Source: Desulfobacteraceae bacterium
GTDB lineage: Bacteria > Desulfobacterota > Desulfobacteria > Desulfobacterales > UBA11574
Direction: 5' to 3'
NCBI GenBank assembly: GCA_029857875.1
Contig: JAOUGB010000096.1
Location: 1 to 7,652, forward strand
Length of the DNA: 7,652 nucleotides
A model generated the notes under the pieces. It was not told where the DNA came from and ran no database searches. It saw only the letters and a program-made list of their open reading frames with translations. A program made the translations under genes and the position numbers. Positions within the stretch are counted from its first letter, which is position 1; each line of letters begins with the position of its first letter. Positions 1-6,679 of this stretch are shown here, in pieces.

Positions 1-847
1 CGGTTAGATCCATCATGTGCTCATATGTCGCGAAGGCTTGATAAAATTCGAGCATGGTAAATTCCGGATTGTGCCGCGTAGAGACTCCTTCATTCCTGAA
101 ATTTCTGTTGATTTCGAAAACCCTCTCAAATCCGCCAACAACCAGACGTTTTAGATACAATTCAGGAGCTATTCGTAAAAACAGGTCTATGCCCAAAGCA
201 TTATGGTGCGTTATAAATGGAGTCGCCTCCGCTCCTCCCGGGATAGGCTGCATCATCGGCGTTTCCACCTCAAGAAAATCGCGGTCCAAAAGGAATGTGC
301 GTATAGCCTGAATGATTTTGCTCCGTTTTTCAAAAATATCTCGTACATTTGAATTCATTATTAAATCAATATAACGACGACGATACCGTTTTTCAGGATC
401 TTTGAGCCCATGAAATTTTTCCGGCAAGGGTCGAGTTGATTTACAAACAAGCTTCAACTCACTGGCGAGAAGCGTCCACTCACCTGTTTTGGTTTTGAAC
501 ATTCCACCTTTCAAACCAACGAAATCCCCAATATCCATCTGCTTAAAAAGACTGTAAGATTGGTTTCCTATTTTGTCTTTTCTCACATACGCCTGAAGCT
601 GTCCCGTACGGTCCCTAAACCTGATAAAGGCGGCTTTTCCAAACCGGTTTACAGCCATCATGCGGCCGGCAACAATAAAAACAGGATCATCCTGTGTAAG
701 AGAATCCGGCGAATTCTCTGTAATCTTCATAATATCTCGGACAGTATGCAACACTTCAAAATCGTTTGGAAAAAGATTAATATTGTTATTTTTCAAGTCT
801 TCGAGCTTCTTTTTTCTATTTTCTATGATTGCGCTCTTTTTATCCAT
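1..847 (-). CDS. lysS: Lysyl-tRNA synthetase, class II (N-terminal part, cut by window edge)
   Basis: Charges tRNA-Lys with lysine in the cytoplasm. I translated this frame by hand: it is open for 282 codons from an ATG at 845-847 to the window edge, against roughly 490-510 residues for the full family, so a little over half is present. An OB-fold anticodon-binding region spans about residues 55-135. Class II motif 1 is at about 180-202 (FLEVETPMM followed by PGGAEA). Motif 2 is at about 243-268, with the FRNEG core (R251, E253) and the [10 protein letters not shown] segment typical of LysS. Motif 3 lies outside the window. A weak Shine-Dalgarno (AGG at 857-859 on the minus strand, 9 bases from the start) precedes the ATG. 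No frameshift is seen. The gene is the first of its unit after a 355-base gap. In related bacteria lolC/lolD often follow lysS, but that side is not visible here. Confidence 0.96.
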   Translation of the reverse strand, partial: MDKKSAIIENRKKKLEDLKNNNINLFPNDFEVLHTVRDIMKITENSPDSLTQDDPVFIVAGRMMAVNRFGKAAFIRFRDRTGQLQAYVRKDKIGNQSYSLFKQMDIGDFVGLKGGMFKTKTGEWTLLASELKLVCKSTRPLPEKFHGLKDPEKRYRRRYIDLIMNSNVRDIFEKRSKIIQAIRTFLLDRDFLEVETPMMQPIPGGAEATPFITHHNALGIDLFLRIAPELYLKRLVVGGFERVFEINRNFRNEGVSTRHNPEFTMLEFYQAFATYEHMMDLT

Positions 848-880
848 ATGCTTTTGCCTAAGTTGAGCGGTTGCTAAAGT

Positions 881-891
881 TGCCGCAGATT
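881..891 (-). repeat. 11-base motif AATCTGCGGCA, copy before lysS
   Basis: Reads AATCTGCGGCA on the minus strand, ending 33 bases before the lysS ATG. An identical copy lies at 7424-7434 on the plus strand, before trpS, in the same orientation relative to its gene. A related partial sequence (GATCTGCG) reads at 938-945 on the minus strand. It may be a remnant of an interspersed repeat or a leader element. Confidence 0.4.
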
Positions 892-1013
892 CAAAACAAA
901 GTGCATGAAGCTAATATCTATCTCAAATGCGCTTCAACGCAGATCTAAGATTCCCGTCTCTGACAGGGGAGATGCGGTGAGATCGGCGATCCTGAAGGGT
1001 TTCAAATTCAAAT

Positions 1014-1029
1014 AGTAATAATTTTTACT
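1014..1029. promoter_or_regulatory. 16-base near-palindrome in the lysS leader (possible operator)
   Basis: AGTAA at 1014-1018 and TTACT at 1025-1029 are inverted copies around an AATT-like AT core, and only one base pair breaks the symmetry of the 16-base site. It lies about 170 bases upstream of the lysS start. The size and symmetry resemble a dimeric regulator site. No regulator can be named, and AT-rich palindromes also arise by chance. Confidence 0.2.
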
Positions 1030-1135
1030 GAAACAAATCTGTTCCCAACGAGTGAACCTTACCAATAATTCATTGGCAATGCCTTTTATAAACTAACATT
1101 ATCAATACATCAGAATCAACATATCAGAGTTTGAA

Positions 1136-1198
1136 TAGAAAAAGACACCTTATCGAACGATTAAACTTGGTTTGGTAACCTATTTGCATATAAGTGTC
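1136..1198 (-). terminator. Candidate intrinsic terminator after the pilC/kinase unit
   Basis: On the minus strand, just past the kinase stop codon, GACACTTAT (1190-1198) can pair with ATAAGGTGTC (1144-1153), giving nine base pairs with one bulged base. T5 (1139-1143) then C, T follow directly. The intervening 36 bases contain a smaller GGTT/AACC stem. The long loop and AT-rich half of the stem make it weaker than a classical terminator, but position and T-run fit. It would separate the kinase transcript from lysS. Confidence 0.4.
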
Positions 1199-1202
1199 AA
1201 GA

Positions 1203-2504
1203 TTAAGTTGGTATATCTATTCGATTTAATTTCCAAGTAAATCTCGTCCCCTTACCGACCTCACTCTCAACTTCAAGCCAGGTATTATAGGATTCAAGGA
1301 TTCTGTGAACGATGGAAAGTCCAAGCCCGGTACCGCTTGATTTAGTTGTGAAAAAGGGATCAAAAATTGATTGTATGAGCTTTTTCGTCATTCCACAACC
1401 CGTGTCACTAACTTCGATACATGCATAGTTATGCTTCAAAGGATATGTTTTAACCTTAATAAGACCCCCACCCTCAATAGCCTCGGCTGCATTTAGAATG
1501 ATATTCCACATGACTTGGCGCAGGTGAACAGGGTCCATTTCAACCCAAATATTGGGGGAAAAATCGCTCATAATCGAAACTCTGCGGCTGGTATCTTGAT
1601 TTTTTTGAAAAAGTTTGATGGTTTCTGCCAAAGCGCTTTCAAGATCTACTCTCTCGATTTTACCGGCCGGTGGTTTTGCGAACAAAAGAAAATTACTCAC
1701 AAGGGCATTTAACCTGTCTGTCTCACGCAGCACGATCTGCATCAGCTTATCATGTTCGGGATCATAGGGAATTTCTTTTCTTAAAATCTGGATGGACCCC
1801 GCCAGTGACGCCAGAGGATTCTTGATTTCATGGGTCATGCCGGCCGCCATTTCACCCAGATAAGCCATCTTTTCCACACGTTCTAAACGTTCTTCCATGA
1901 CTGAAAGCTCTTTTTTTGTCCTCCTCAGCTGCTCTGACAGTAAGCCGCTTAAAAAAGCCACTGCAAAACAAGCCAACATGGTGATCACAACCTTAAAAAA
2001 TACAAGGTTCCAGGCATAGTTGCCAATTGAACTGCTCTCTTTTAAAAAATAAGGGTCAATGATACCGTAATATTCGAGGTTGATCAGAATACCGTACTGG
2101 ATACTGCAAAAAGAAGCCATGATCATACTCCCTTTTCTAAAAATGATCATGCTCGAATAGATAATGACAACCAGATATAGAAAAGAAAAAATACTTGTGA
2201 AGCTGCCGGTAATAAAAATGATTAATGTTACTAATAAGGTATCGATCCCGATTTGGATATAGGGAAAAAGTAATCTTGTTTTTACAGTACGAAAAATAAA
2301 GGCGTAGTAAATTGAAAGCAGAAATATGATGACGATAAGACCATGAAGAACGATGAAAGATTTGTCCGGGGGAAAAGAATTTTCTTTTAGCTGGACAATA
2401 ATTGTTGAGCCCAGTAATAATGAAGCAAAAAGGATTCTAAAGAACATAAGCCATTTGAGCTTATGATATAAATCTTCTTCAGGCGTTATTGAAGAATTTC
2501 TCAT
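1203..2504 (-). CDS. pilS: Membrane sensor histidine kinase, PilS/NtrB type
   Basis: Autophosphorylates on histidine and would pass phosphate to an NtrC-family regulator such as PilR. Numbering is from the ATG at 2502-2504 (433 residues). An in-frame TTG at 2511-2513 would add three residues; neither start has a clear Shine-Dalgarno. Residues about 15-190 hold around six hydrophobic membrane segments with short loops, as in PilS, and there is no HAMP domain. A short coiled linker (about 190-215) precedes the HisKA H-box, with phospho-acceptor H225 in MTHEIKNPLASLAGS. The HATPase domain has an N box (NIILNAAEAI, N338), G1 (DTGCGM, D367), F box (DPFFTTK) and G2 (GTGLGLS), so all catalytic motifs are present. 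It lies 27 bases downstream of pilC on the same strand and is probably co-transcribed. The pilS name rests on topology and this neighbour; no pilR is adjacent, so a different NtrB-like role remains possible. Confidence 0.85.
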   Translation of the reverse strand: MRNSSITPEEDLYHKLKWLMFFRILFASLLLGSTIIVQLKENSFPPDKSFIVLHGLIVIIFLLSIYYAFIFRTVKTRLLFPYIQIGIDTLLVTLIIFITGSFTSIFSFLYLVVIIYSSMIIFRKGSMIMASFCSIQYGILINLEYYGIIDPYFLKESSSIGNYAWNLVFFKVVITMLACFAVAFLSGLLSEQLRRTKKELSVMEERLERVEKMAYLGEMAAGMTHEIKNPLASLAGSIQILRKEIPYDPEHDKLMQIVLRETDRLNALVSNFLLFAKPPAGKIERVDLESALAETIKLFQKNQDTSRRVSIMSDFSPNIWVEMDPVHLRQVMWNIILNAAEAIEGGGLIKVKTYPLKHNYACIEVSDTGCGMTKKLIQSIFDPFFTTKSSGTGLGLSIVHRILESYNTWLEVESEVGKGTRFTWKLNRIDIPT

Positions 2505-2531
2505 AATGTTCAATAGAGGCTTTATGATTTA

Positions 2532-3740
2532 TCAACCCAACGCCGATGCCATTTTGAAAATAGGCAAATACATAGACACAACCAACCCGCCGATAACCAC
2601 ACCCAAAAATACAATCATAAACGGCTCTATCAATGCAGTCAGGTTCTCCACTGCCTGATCGACTTCCTCTTCATAAAAGTCAGCAATTTTTGTTAACATT
2701 GCATCAAGGGCGCCGGTGGATTCGCCGACAGCAATCATCTGGCAAACCATTGACGGAAAGACCCCGCTTTCAGCAAGCGGATCTGACATTGTTCGCCCCT
2801 CTGCAATGGCAGTTCGGGTATCAAACACAGCTTTCTCAATGGTTTTGTTACCTGCTGTTTTAGCAACAATTTCAAGCGCATCTAAAATCGCAACCCCGCT
2901 GGAAAGCATTGTCCCGGTGGTTCGTGTAAATTTGGCAACAGCGGCTTTCCGAACCAAATCCCCGAATAACGGCACTTTGAGTATAAAATCATCCATCAAG
3001 ACTTTACCTTTTTCGGTTCTATAAAAACGCCGCATTGCGTATATAAATATTATTGTCGCGCCGATAATATAAAAGATATTGGATTTAACAGCCCTGCTCA
3101 TATTAACGACAACCTGGGTGGCCACCGGCAGCGCACTTCCCATGCCTGAAAACATTTCCTCAAATACGGGAATCACAAAAACCATGATAATAGCAACGAC
3201 GACGATGGCGATAACAATCGTTACCAGGGGATACGTCATGCCGCCTTTTATTTTGGCTTTAAGCTTTGCAGCTTTCTCCAGGTACGCTGACAGCCTTCTC
3301 AAAATCATATCCAATATACCGCCGGCTTCCCCGGCTGAAATCATATTTACAAAAAGATCATCGAACTGTTTGGGATACTTTCTCAATGCTTCTGCAAGGG
3401 TTTGCCCGCTCTCAACATTCATTTTAACTTCTTTGAGCATCTTTTTAAACGTTTTGTTGTCATTCTGAGCATAAAGAATATCAAGGCACTGGATGATAGG
3501 AAGTCCGGCATCGATCATGGTCGAAAATTGTCGACAAAAAATTATGATATCGGACCCCTTCACTTTAGGCTGCATAAAAGAGACATTTTCAAAGAGATCC
3601 TTTGGCTTCTTTTTAATTTTGGCAGAGGTTATTTTTCGTCTGGCAAGTTCCGAACGGACAACATCTTCAGATGGTGCTTCCATTTCGCCTTTTTTGCTCT
3701 TATTATGTCGATCCTTCCCTTTCCATAAATAAACCGGCAT
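2532..3740 (-). CDS. pilC: Type IV pilus inner-membrane platform protein PilC (GspF family)
   Basis: The inner-membrane core of the type IV pilus machine, which couples the cytoplasmic assembly and retraction ATPases to pilin insertion. The product is 402 residues, normal for PilC. The N-terminus YLWKGKD and the basic stretch KIKKKPKDLF are typical. Two T2SSF repeats are visible: about 65-190 (FCRQFSTMIDAGLP, then SAGEAGGILD) and about 268-392 (FTRTTGTMLSSGVA, then AVGESTGALDAM). Hydrophobic segments lie at about 166-190, 221-237 and 371-393, giving the usual three-helix topology. I chose the ATG at 3738-3740 because AGGAGG (3748-3753 on the minus strand) is 7 bases from it; the ATG at 3744-3746 almost touches that site and would add only two residues. 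The sensor kinase follows after 27 bases. pilB and pilT, which often precede pilC, are not here, so the pilus genes are split. GspF of type II secretion is the alternative; the PilS-like neighbour favours PilC. Confidence 0.92.
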   Translation of the reverse strand: MPVYLWKGKDRHNKSKKGEMEAPSEDVVRSELARRKITSAKIKKKPKDLFENVSFMQPKVKGSDIIIFCRQFSTMIDAGLPIIQCLDILYAQNDNKTFKKMLKEVKMNVESGQTLAEALRKYPKQFDDLFVNMISAGEAGGILDMILRRLSAYLEKAAKLKAKIKGGMTYPLVTIVIAIVVVAIIMVFVIPVFEEMFSGMGSALPVATQVVVNMSRAVKSNIFYIIGATIIFIYAMRRFYRTEKGKVLMDDFILKVPLFGDLVRKAAVAKFTRTTGTMLSSGVAILDALEIVAKTAGNKTIEKAVFDTRTAIAEGRTMSDPLAESGVFPSMVCQMIAVGESTGALDAMLTKIADFYEEEVDQAVENLTALIEPFMIVFLGVVIGGLVVSMYLPIFKMASALG

Positions 3741-3747
3741 GATCATT

Positions 3748-3753
3748 CCTCCT
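3748..3753 (-). promoter_or_regulatory. Strong Shine-Dalgarno that decides the pilC start
   Basis: AGGAGG on the minus strand lies 7 bases from the ATG at 3738-3740 but only one base from the upstream in-frame ATG at 3744-3746. Normal spacing therefore selects the downstream ATG. The match to the anti-Shine-Dalgarno is the best in the window. Confidence 0.75.
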
Positions 3754-3848
3754 TATAATGGAGACAACACAGAGTATATATAAACTAAATACTATCATAA
3801 TACTGGTCATACAACAACAGATTTACGGAATTTATTGCTAAATCGGGT

Positions 3849-3854
3849 ATTATA
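3849..3854 (-). promoter_or_regulatory. Candidate -10 element for the pilC/kinase unit
   Basis: A perfect TATAAT reads on the minus strand within the 11-base palindrome GGTAT-T-ATACC. No good -35 hexamer is found at 15-18 bases upstream. If used, it would leave a leader of about 100 bases before pilC. The overlap with a palindrome would suit an operator over the -10, but that is inference. Confidence 0.22.
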
Positions 3855-3858
3855 CCGC

Positions 3859-3887
3859 TTGATAAAACCATTCATATGGCATATGTT
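3859..3887 (+). promoter_or_regulatory. Candidate sigma-70-type promoter for the rightward unit
   Basis: TTGATA (3859-3864) and TATGTT (3882-3887) are separated by exactly 17 bases. They match the consensus hexamers at five and four of six positions. Transcription would start near 3894, giving a leader of about 115 bases before the GTG start. In such an AT-rich stretch chance matches are common, so this is only a candidate. Confidence 0.3.
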
Positions 3888-4001
3888 TAATATTCGATAT
3901 TTTCTATCAAAAACTTTAAATCATTTGTAATAATAATTTTAAGCCGCTCAAATTATCTTTATCTCCAAATTCACAATATGAAAGAATAAAGGCTTATAAA
4001 G

Positions 4002-4016
4002 GTGTCATCGTGACAC
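4002..4016 (+). promoter_or_regulatory. Hairpin over the GTG start codon
   Basis: GTGTCA (4002-4007) and TGACAC (4011-4016) are perfect inverted copies around TCG. The GTG start (4010-4012) lies within the loop and right arm, and the left arm abuts the Shine-Dalgarno (AAAGG, 3998-4002). In mRNA the six-pair hairpin would sequester the start and the end of the ribosome site. It could equally be a DNA dyad. Confidence 0.45.
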
Positions 4017-6679
4017 AAACGCAAAAAAAACATACCAAAGGCCTCACCGTCATCACGACACACATCAACGCTGACTTTGATGCTTTGGCTTCGATGCTTG
4101 CGGCGCAGAAATTGTATCCTGGTTCCATGGCGGTTTTTCCGGGTTCTCAGGAAAAAAATTTAAGAAATTTTTTTATAAAATCAATGGTATATCTTTTTAA
4201 TATGGCTGACATTAAAGATATCGATTTGGATAGCGTTAAAAAGCTGGTCCTGGTGGATACCCGGCAGGCAAGTCGTATCGGAAAACTTTCAGCCGTACTG
4301 GAACGTCCGGATGTTGATATCCATATCTATGATCACCATCCCCCAATGAGTAACGACATTAAGGGTCATTACGAGATTCATTGTGCAACCGGCGCCACGG
4401 TTACGATTCTTACAGAAATCTTAAGAGAAAAGGAAATCAAAATTTCACCTGATGAAGCAACGATCTTGTGTCTCGGCATATATGAGGACACGGGCTCCTT
4501 TACTTTTCCAAGCACAACAGAAAAAGATTTTACAGCCGCCGCTTTTTTGCTATCAAAGGGCGCCAATTTAAATGTTGTTTCTAACCTGATTTCAAGGGAG
4601 ATAAGCCCTGAACAGGTGGGACTTCTAAATGACATGATTCAAGCCTCAACCCGTTATAATATTGATAGTATCGAAATTGTCATTACAAGTGTATCGACGG
4701 ACAATTATGTGTCCGATTTCGCCTTTTTGGTCCACAAAATGGTTAAGATGGAAAACCTTGATGCAATATTTGCCATCGCCCGCATGGGAGATAAAATGTA
4801 TATCGTCGCCCGAAGCAGAATACCGGAAGTCGATGTGGGCGCTATTGTCACTCCTCTGGGCGGTGGAGGGCATACATTTGCAGCAGCCGCAACGATCAAA
4901 GGCAAGACTTTGGTACAGATTGAGAACGAGCTGATAGAAATTCTTTACAGTAAAATCAAATCTCGTAGTCGGGCAAAAGATCTTATGTCATCGCCGGCTA
5001 TCACGGTCGATGAAAACGTTTCCTGTAGAGACGCCGGAAACCTTCTTACCCGTTATAATATCAATGCACTTTTGGTTACCCAAAAAAATAATGGCAAAGA
5101 AAACCTTCAGGGTTTTATAACCCGACAGATTATCGAAAAGGCCATGTATCACGGGTTAGATCATATTCCCATAAAGGAGTATATGACAACCGAAATGGCA
5201 TCTGTTGAATCCGATTCCGAGTTAGCCGAAATACAGGAAAAAATTATCGAAAATAAGCAGCGTATCCTTCCTGTTGTTGAGAAAGATATCATTTCAGGTG
5301 TGATTACCCGAACCGATCTGCTCAATATTCTGGTGCGGCAATCCAGACACACGGATTCAGATTCACCTGATTTGTTGAAGGACCACGTCCACGCAAGAAC
5401 TAGAAACATCCTCAAGTTTATGAAAGAGCGTCTTACATCGCGAATTATTGATATCCTTAAAACCATCGGAGAAAAAGCTGAGGAAATCGGTTATGACGCT
5501 TATGTTGTCGGCGGATTCGTGCGCGACCTGTTTTTGTATCGGAATAATGAAGACATCGATATTGTCATTGAAGGAGACGGCATCGAATTTGCGAAAAAAT
5601 ATGCGAAAATCGTAGGTGCCCGTATTCATTCCCACGCAAAATTCGGTACTGCTGTAATTATATTCCCGGACGGTTTTAAAATCGATGTAGCTTCCGCTAG
5701 AATGGAATATTACAAATTCCCGGCAGCGCTTCCTACAATTGAAATGAGTTCAATAAAACTAGACCTTTATCGGCGAGACTTCACCATAAATACATTGGCT
5801 ATCCAACTTAACCACGGCAGGTTCGGCCTGTTAATCGATTTTTTTTCGGCCCAGAAAGATCTTAAAGAAAAAATCATCAGAGTGTTGCACAATTTAAGTT
5901 TTGTGGAAGATCCAACCCGGGTTTTCCGTGCCATCAGGTTCGAACAGCGCTTCGGCTTTTCAATCGGAAAACTGACTTCAGGATTGATCGAAAATTCTGT
6001 AAAAATGGGTTTTTTCAAACGGCTCAGCGGAAGAAGGGTATTTGCCGAACTGCGTCTGATTCTCGAAGAAGAAAATCCTTTATCCGCCATTTTAAGGATG
6101 AATGAATACCATCTCCTTCATGTTATTCATCCTTCCATAATATTGAATAATGATTTGATATCATTATTCAAATCGGTTAAAAAGGTGCTATCTTGGCACG
6201 ATTTGCTTTTTCTTGAAGAACCCTATATGAAATGGGCTGTCTACTTTCTGGCACTGTTAAGATCCTGCGACAAAGAGACCGTCAGTGAACTCTGTAAGCG
6301 GTTTGAAATCGCGCCGAGACATAGGAGCATCTTTTGCAAGGAACGCTTCGAGGCAGACAGGTTTATCTCATTTATAGAACGAAATCTTCCCGCAAAAAAC
6401 AGTACCATTTACAGGGGAATTTCCGTTTTCAAGATCGAGCTGATTCTCTATATGATGGCAGCAACGAAAAACGAAGCGCTAAAACGGTCCATCTCCAATT
6501 ACTTTACACAGCTAAGGCACATCGAGACGTCGATCAAAGGGAAAGATTTGAAAAAACTCGGCCTCGAACCCGGTCCGATCTACCGTGAAATCTTGGAGGC
6601 TGTCCTTGATGGTAAATTAAATGGTCGTATTAAAACACGCAGTGAAGAACTTGCCTTTGTAAAAGATTATGTTCAGTAA
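4010..6679 (+). CDS. DHH/DHHA1-CBS-tRNA nucleotidyltransferase fusion (CCA- or A-adding enzyme)
   Basis: An 889-residue cytoplasmic enzyme expected to build or repair the tRNA 3' CCA end. Domains in order: DHH phosphoesterase, about 12-170, with motif I NADFDALAS (D22, D24), D83 in VDTR, DHH at 108-110 and D160 in YEDTG, so the metal ligands look complete; DHHA1, about 215-305, with GGGGH ending at H288; two CBS domains, about 320-443, usually adenosine-nucleotide sensors; and a class II nucleotidyltransferase, about 480-610, with GGFVRD (501-506), catalytic D515 and D517, YRRD (587-590) and EDPTRVFRAIRF (633-644). A helical RNA-binding body (about 650-889) follows. Large fusions of this kind occur in deltaproteobacteria and Aquifex; the Aquifex one adds only A, with a separate CC-adding enzyme. 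Which activity applies here cannot be read from the sequence. The start is GTG with AAAGG 7 bases upstream. A run of eight A (4023-4030) lies in codons 5-7. Confidence 0.9.
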   Translation: MTQTQKKHTKGLTVITTHINADFDALASMLAAQKLYPGSMAVFPGSQEKNLRNFFIKSMVYLFNMADIKDIDLDSVKKLVLVDTRQASRIGKLSAVLERPDVDIHIYDHHPPMSNDIKGHYEIHCATGATVTILTEILREKEIKISPDEATILCLGIYEDTGSFTFPSTTEKDFTAAAFLLSKGANLNVVSNLISREISPEQVGLLNDMIQASTRYNIDSIEIVITSVSTDNYVSDFAFLVHKMVKMENLDAIFAIARMGDKMYIVARSRIPEVDVGAIVTPLGGGGHTFAAAATIKGKTLVQIENELIEILYSKIKSRSRAKDLMSSPAITVDENVSCRDAGNLLTRYNINALLVTQKNNGKENLQGFITRQIIEKAMYHGLDHIPIKEYMTTEMASVESDSELAEIQEKIIENKQRILPVVEKDIISGVITRTDLLNILVRQSRHTDSDSPDLLKDHVHARTRNILKFMKERLTSRIIDILKTIGEKAEEIGYDAYVVGGFVRDLFLYRNNEDIDIVIEGDGIEFAKKYAKIVGARIHSHAKFGTAVIIFPDGFKIDVASARMEYYKFPAALPTIEMSSIKLDLYRRDFTINTLAIQLNHGRFGLLIDFFSAQKDLKEKIIRVLHNLSFVEDPTRVFRAIRFEQRFGFSIGKLTSGLIENSVKMGFFKRLSGRRVFAELRLILEEENPLSAILRMNEYHLLHVIHPSIILNNDLISLFKSVKKVLSWHDLLFLEEPYMKWAVYFLALLRSCDKETVSELCKRFEIAPRHRSIFCKERFEADRFISFIERNLPAKNSTIYRGISVFKIELILYMMAATKNEALKRSISNYFTQLRHIETSIKGKDLKKLGLEPGPIYREILEAVLDGKLNGRIKTRSEELAFVKDYVQ

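Larger units (their letters stand above)
848..1202. other. Intergenic region and presumed lysS leader
   Basis: This 355-base stretch between the sensor-kinase stop codon and the lysS start holds no convincing reading frame. On the minus strand it contains, in order of transcription, a TTGACA hexamer (1195-1200) without a good -10 at 17 bases, a terminator-like stem, a CCAAT/ATTGG dyad (1062-1076), a 16-base near-palindrome (1014-1029), a small hairpin (CCTGTC-AGA-GACGGG, 953-967), a TGCG/CGCA stem (928-941) and an 11-base motif also found before trpS (881-891). No promoter stands out, so the transcription start of lysS is undecided. The density of small inverted repeats is compatible with a structured leader or with a decayed interspersed repeat. 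Confidence 0.5.
3741..4009. other. AT-rich divergent intergenic region (pilC / tRNA-end enzyme)
   Basis: About 260 bases separate two divergent genes, so promoters for both directions are expected here. No small gene is supported. Visible features are an 11-base palindrome GGTAT-T-ATACC (3846-3856), a doubled CATATG (3873-3878 and 3880-3885, one base apart), a plus-strand TTGATA-17-TATGTT pair and a minus-strand TATAAT. No sigma-54 type GG/GC element was found in front of pilC. Confidence 0.6.

Noticed and set aside
54..877. Plus-strand open frames at 54-311, 560-877 and 660-866
   Set aside because: They lie antisense to lysS, whose minus-strand translation gives clear class II synthetase motifs. 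The plus-strand products show no recognisable domain.
1172..1200. TTGACA (1195-1200, minus strand) as the lysS promoter
   Set aside because: The hexamer is perfect, but the sequence at 17 bases (TACCAA) is a poor -10, the implied leader would exceed 300 bases, and it overlaps the candidate terminator stem.
2633..3732. Several plus-strand open frames opposite pilC
   Set aside because: They are mirror frames of a well-supported PilC gene, with low-complexity Ser/Thr/Leu-rich products and no good ribosome sites.
3873..3885. Doubled CATATG as a direct repeat or attachment site
   Set aside because: Six-base self-complementary units in an AT-rich spacer are common by chance, and there is no integrase, tRNA or second copy nearby.
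4378..6090. Minus-strand open frames and short plus-strand frames inside the tRNA-end enzyme gene
   Set aside because: The long frame is fully explained by DHH, CBS and nucleotidyltransferase domains; the others are by-products of it.
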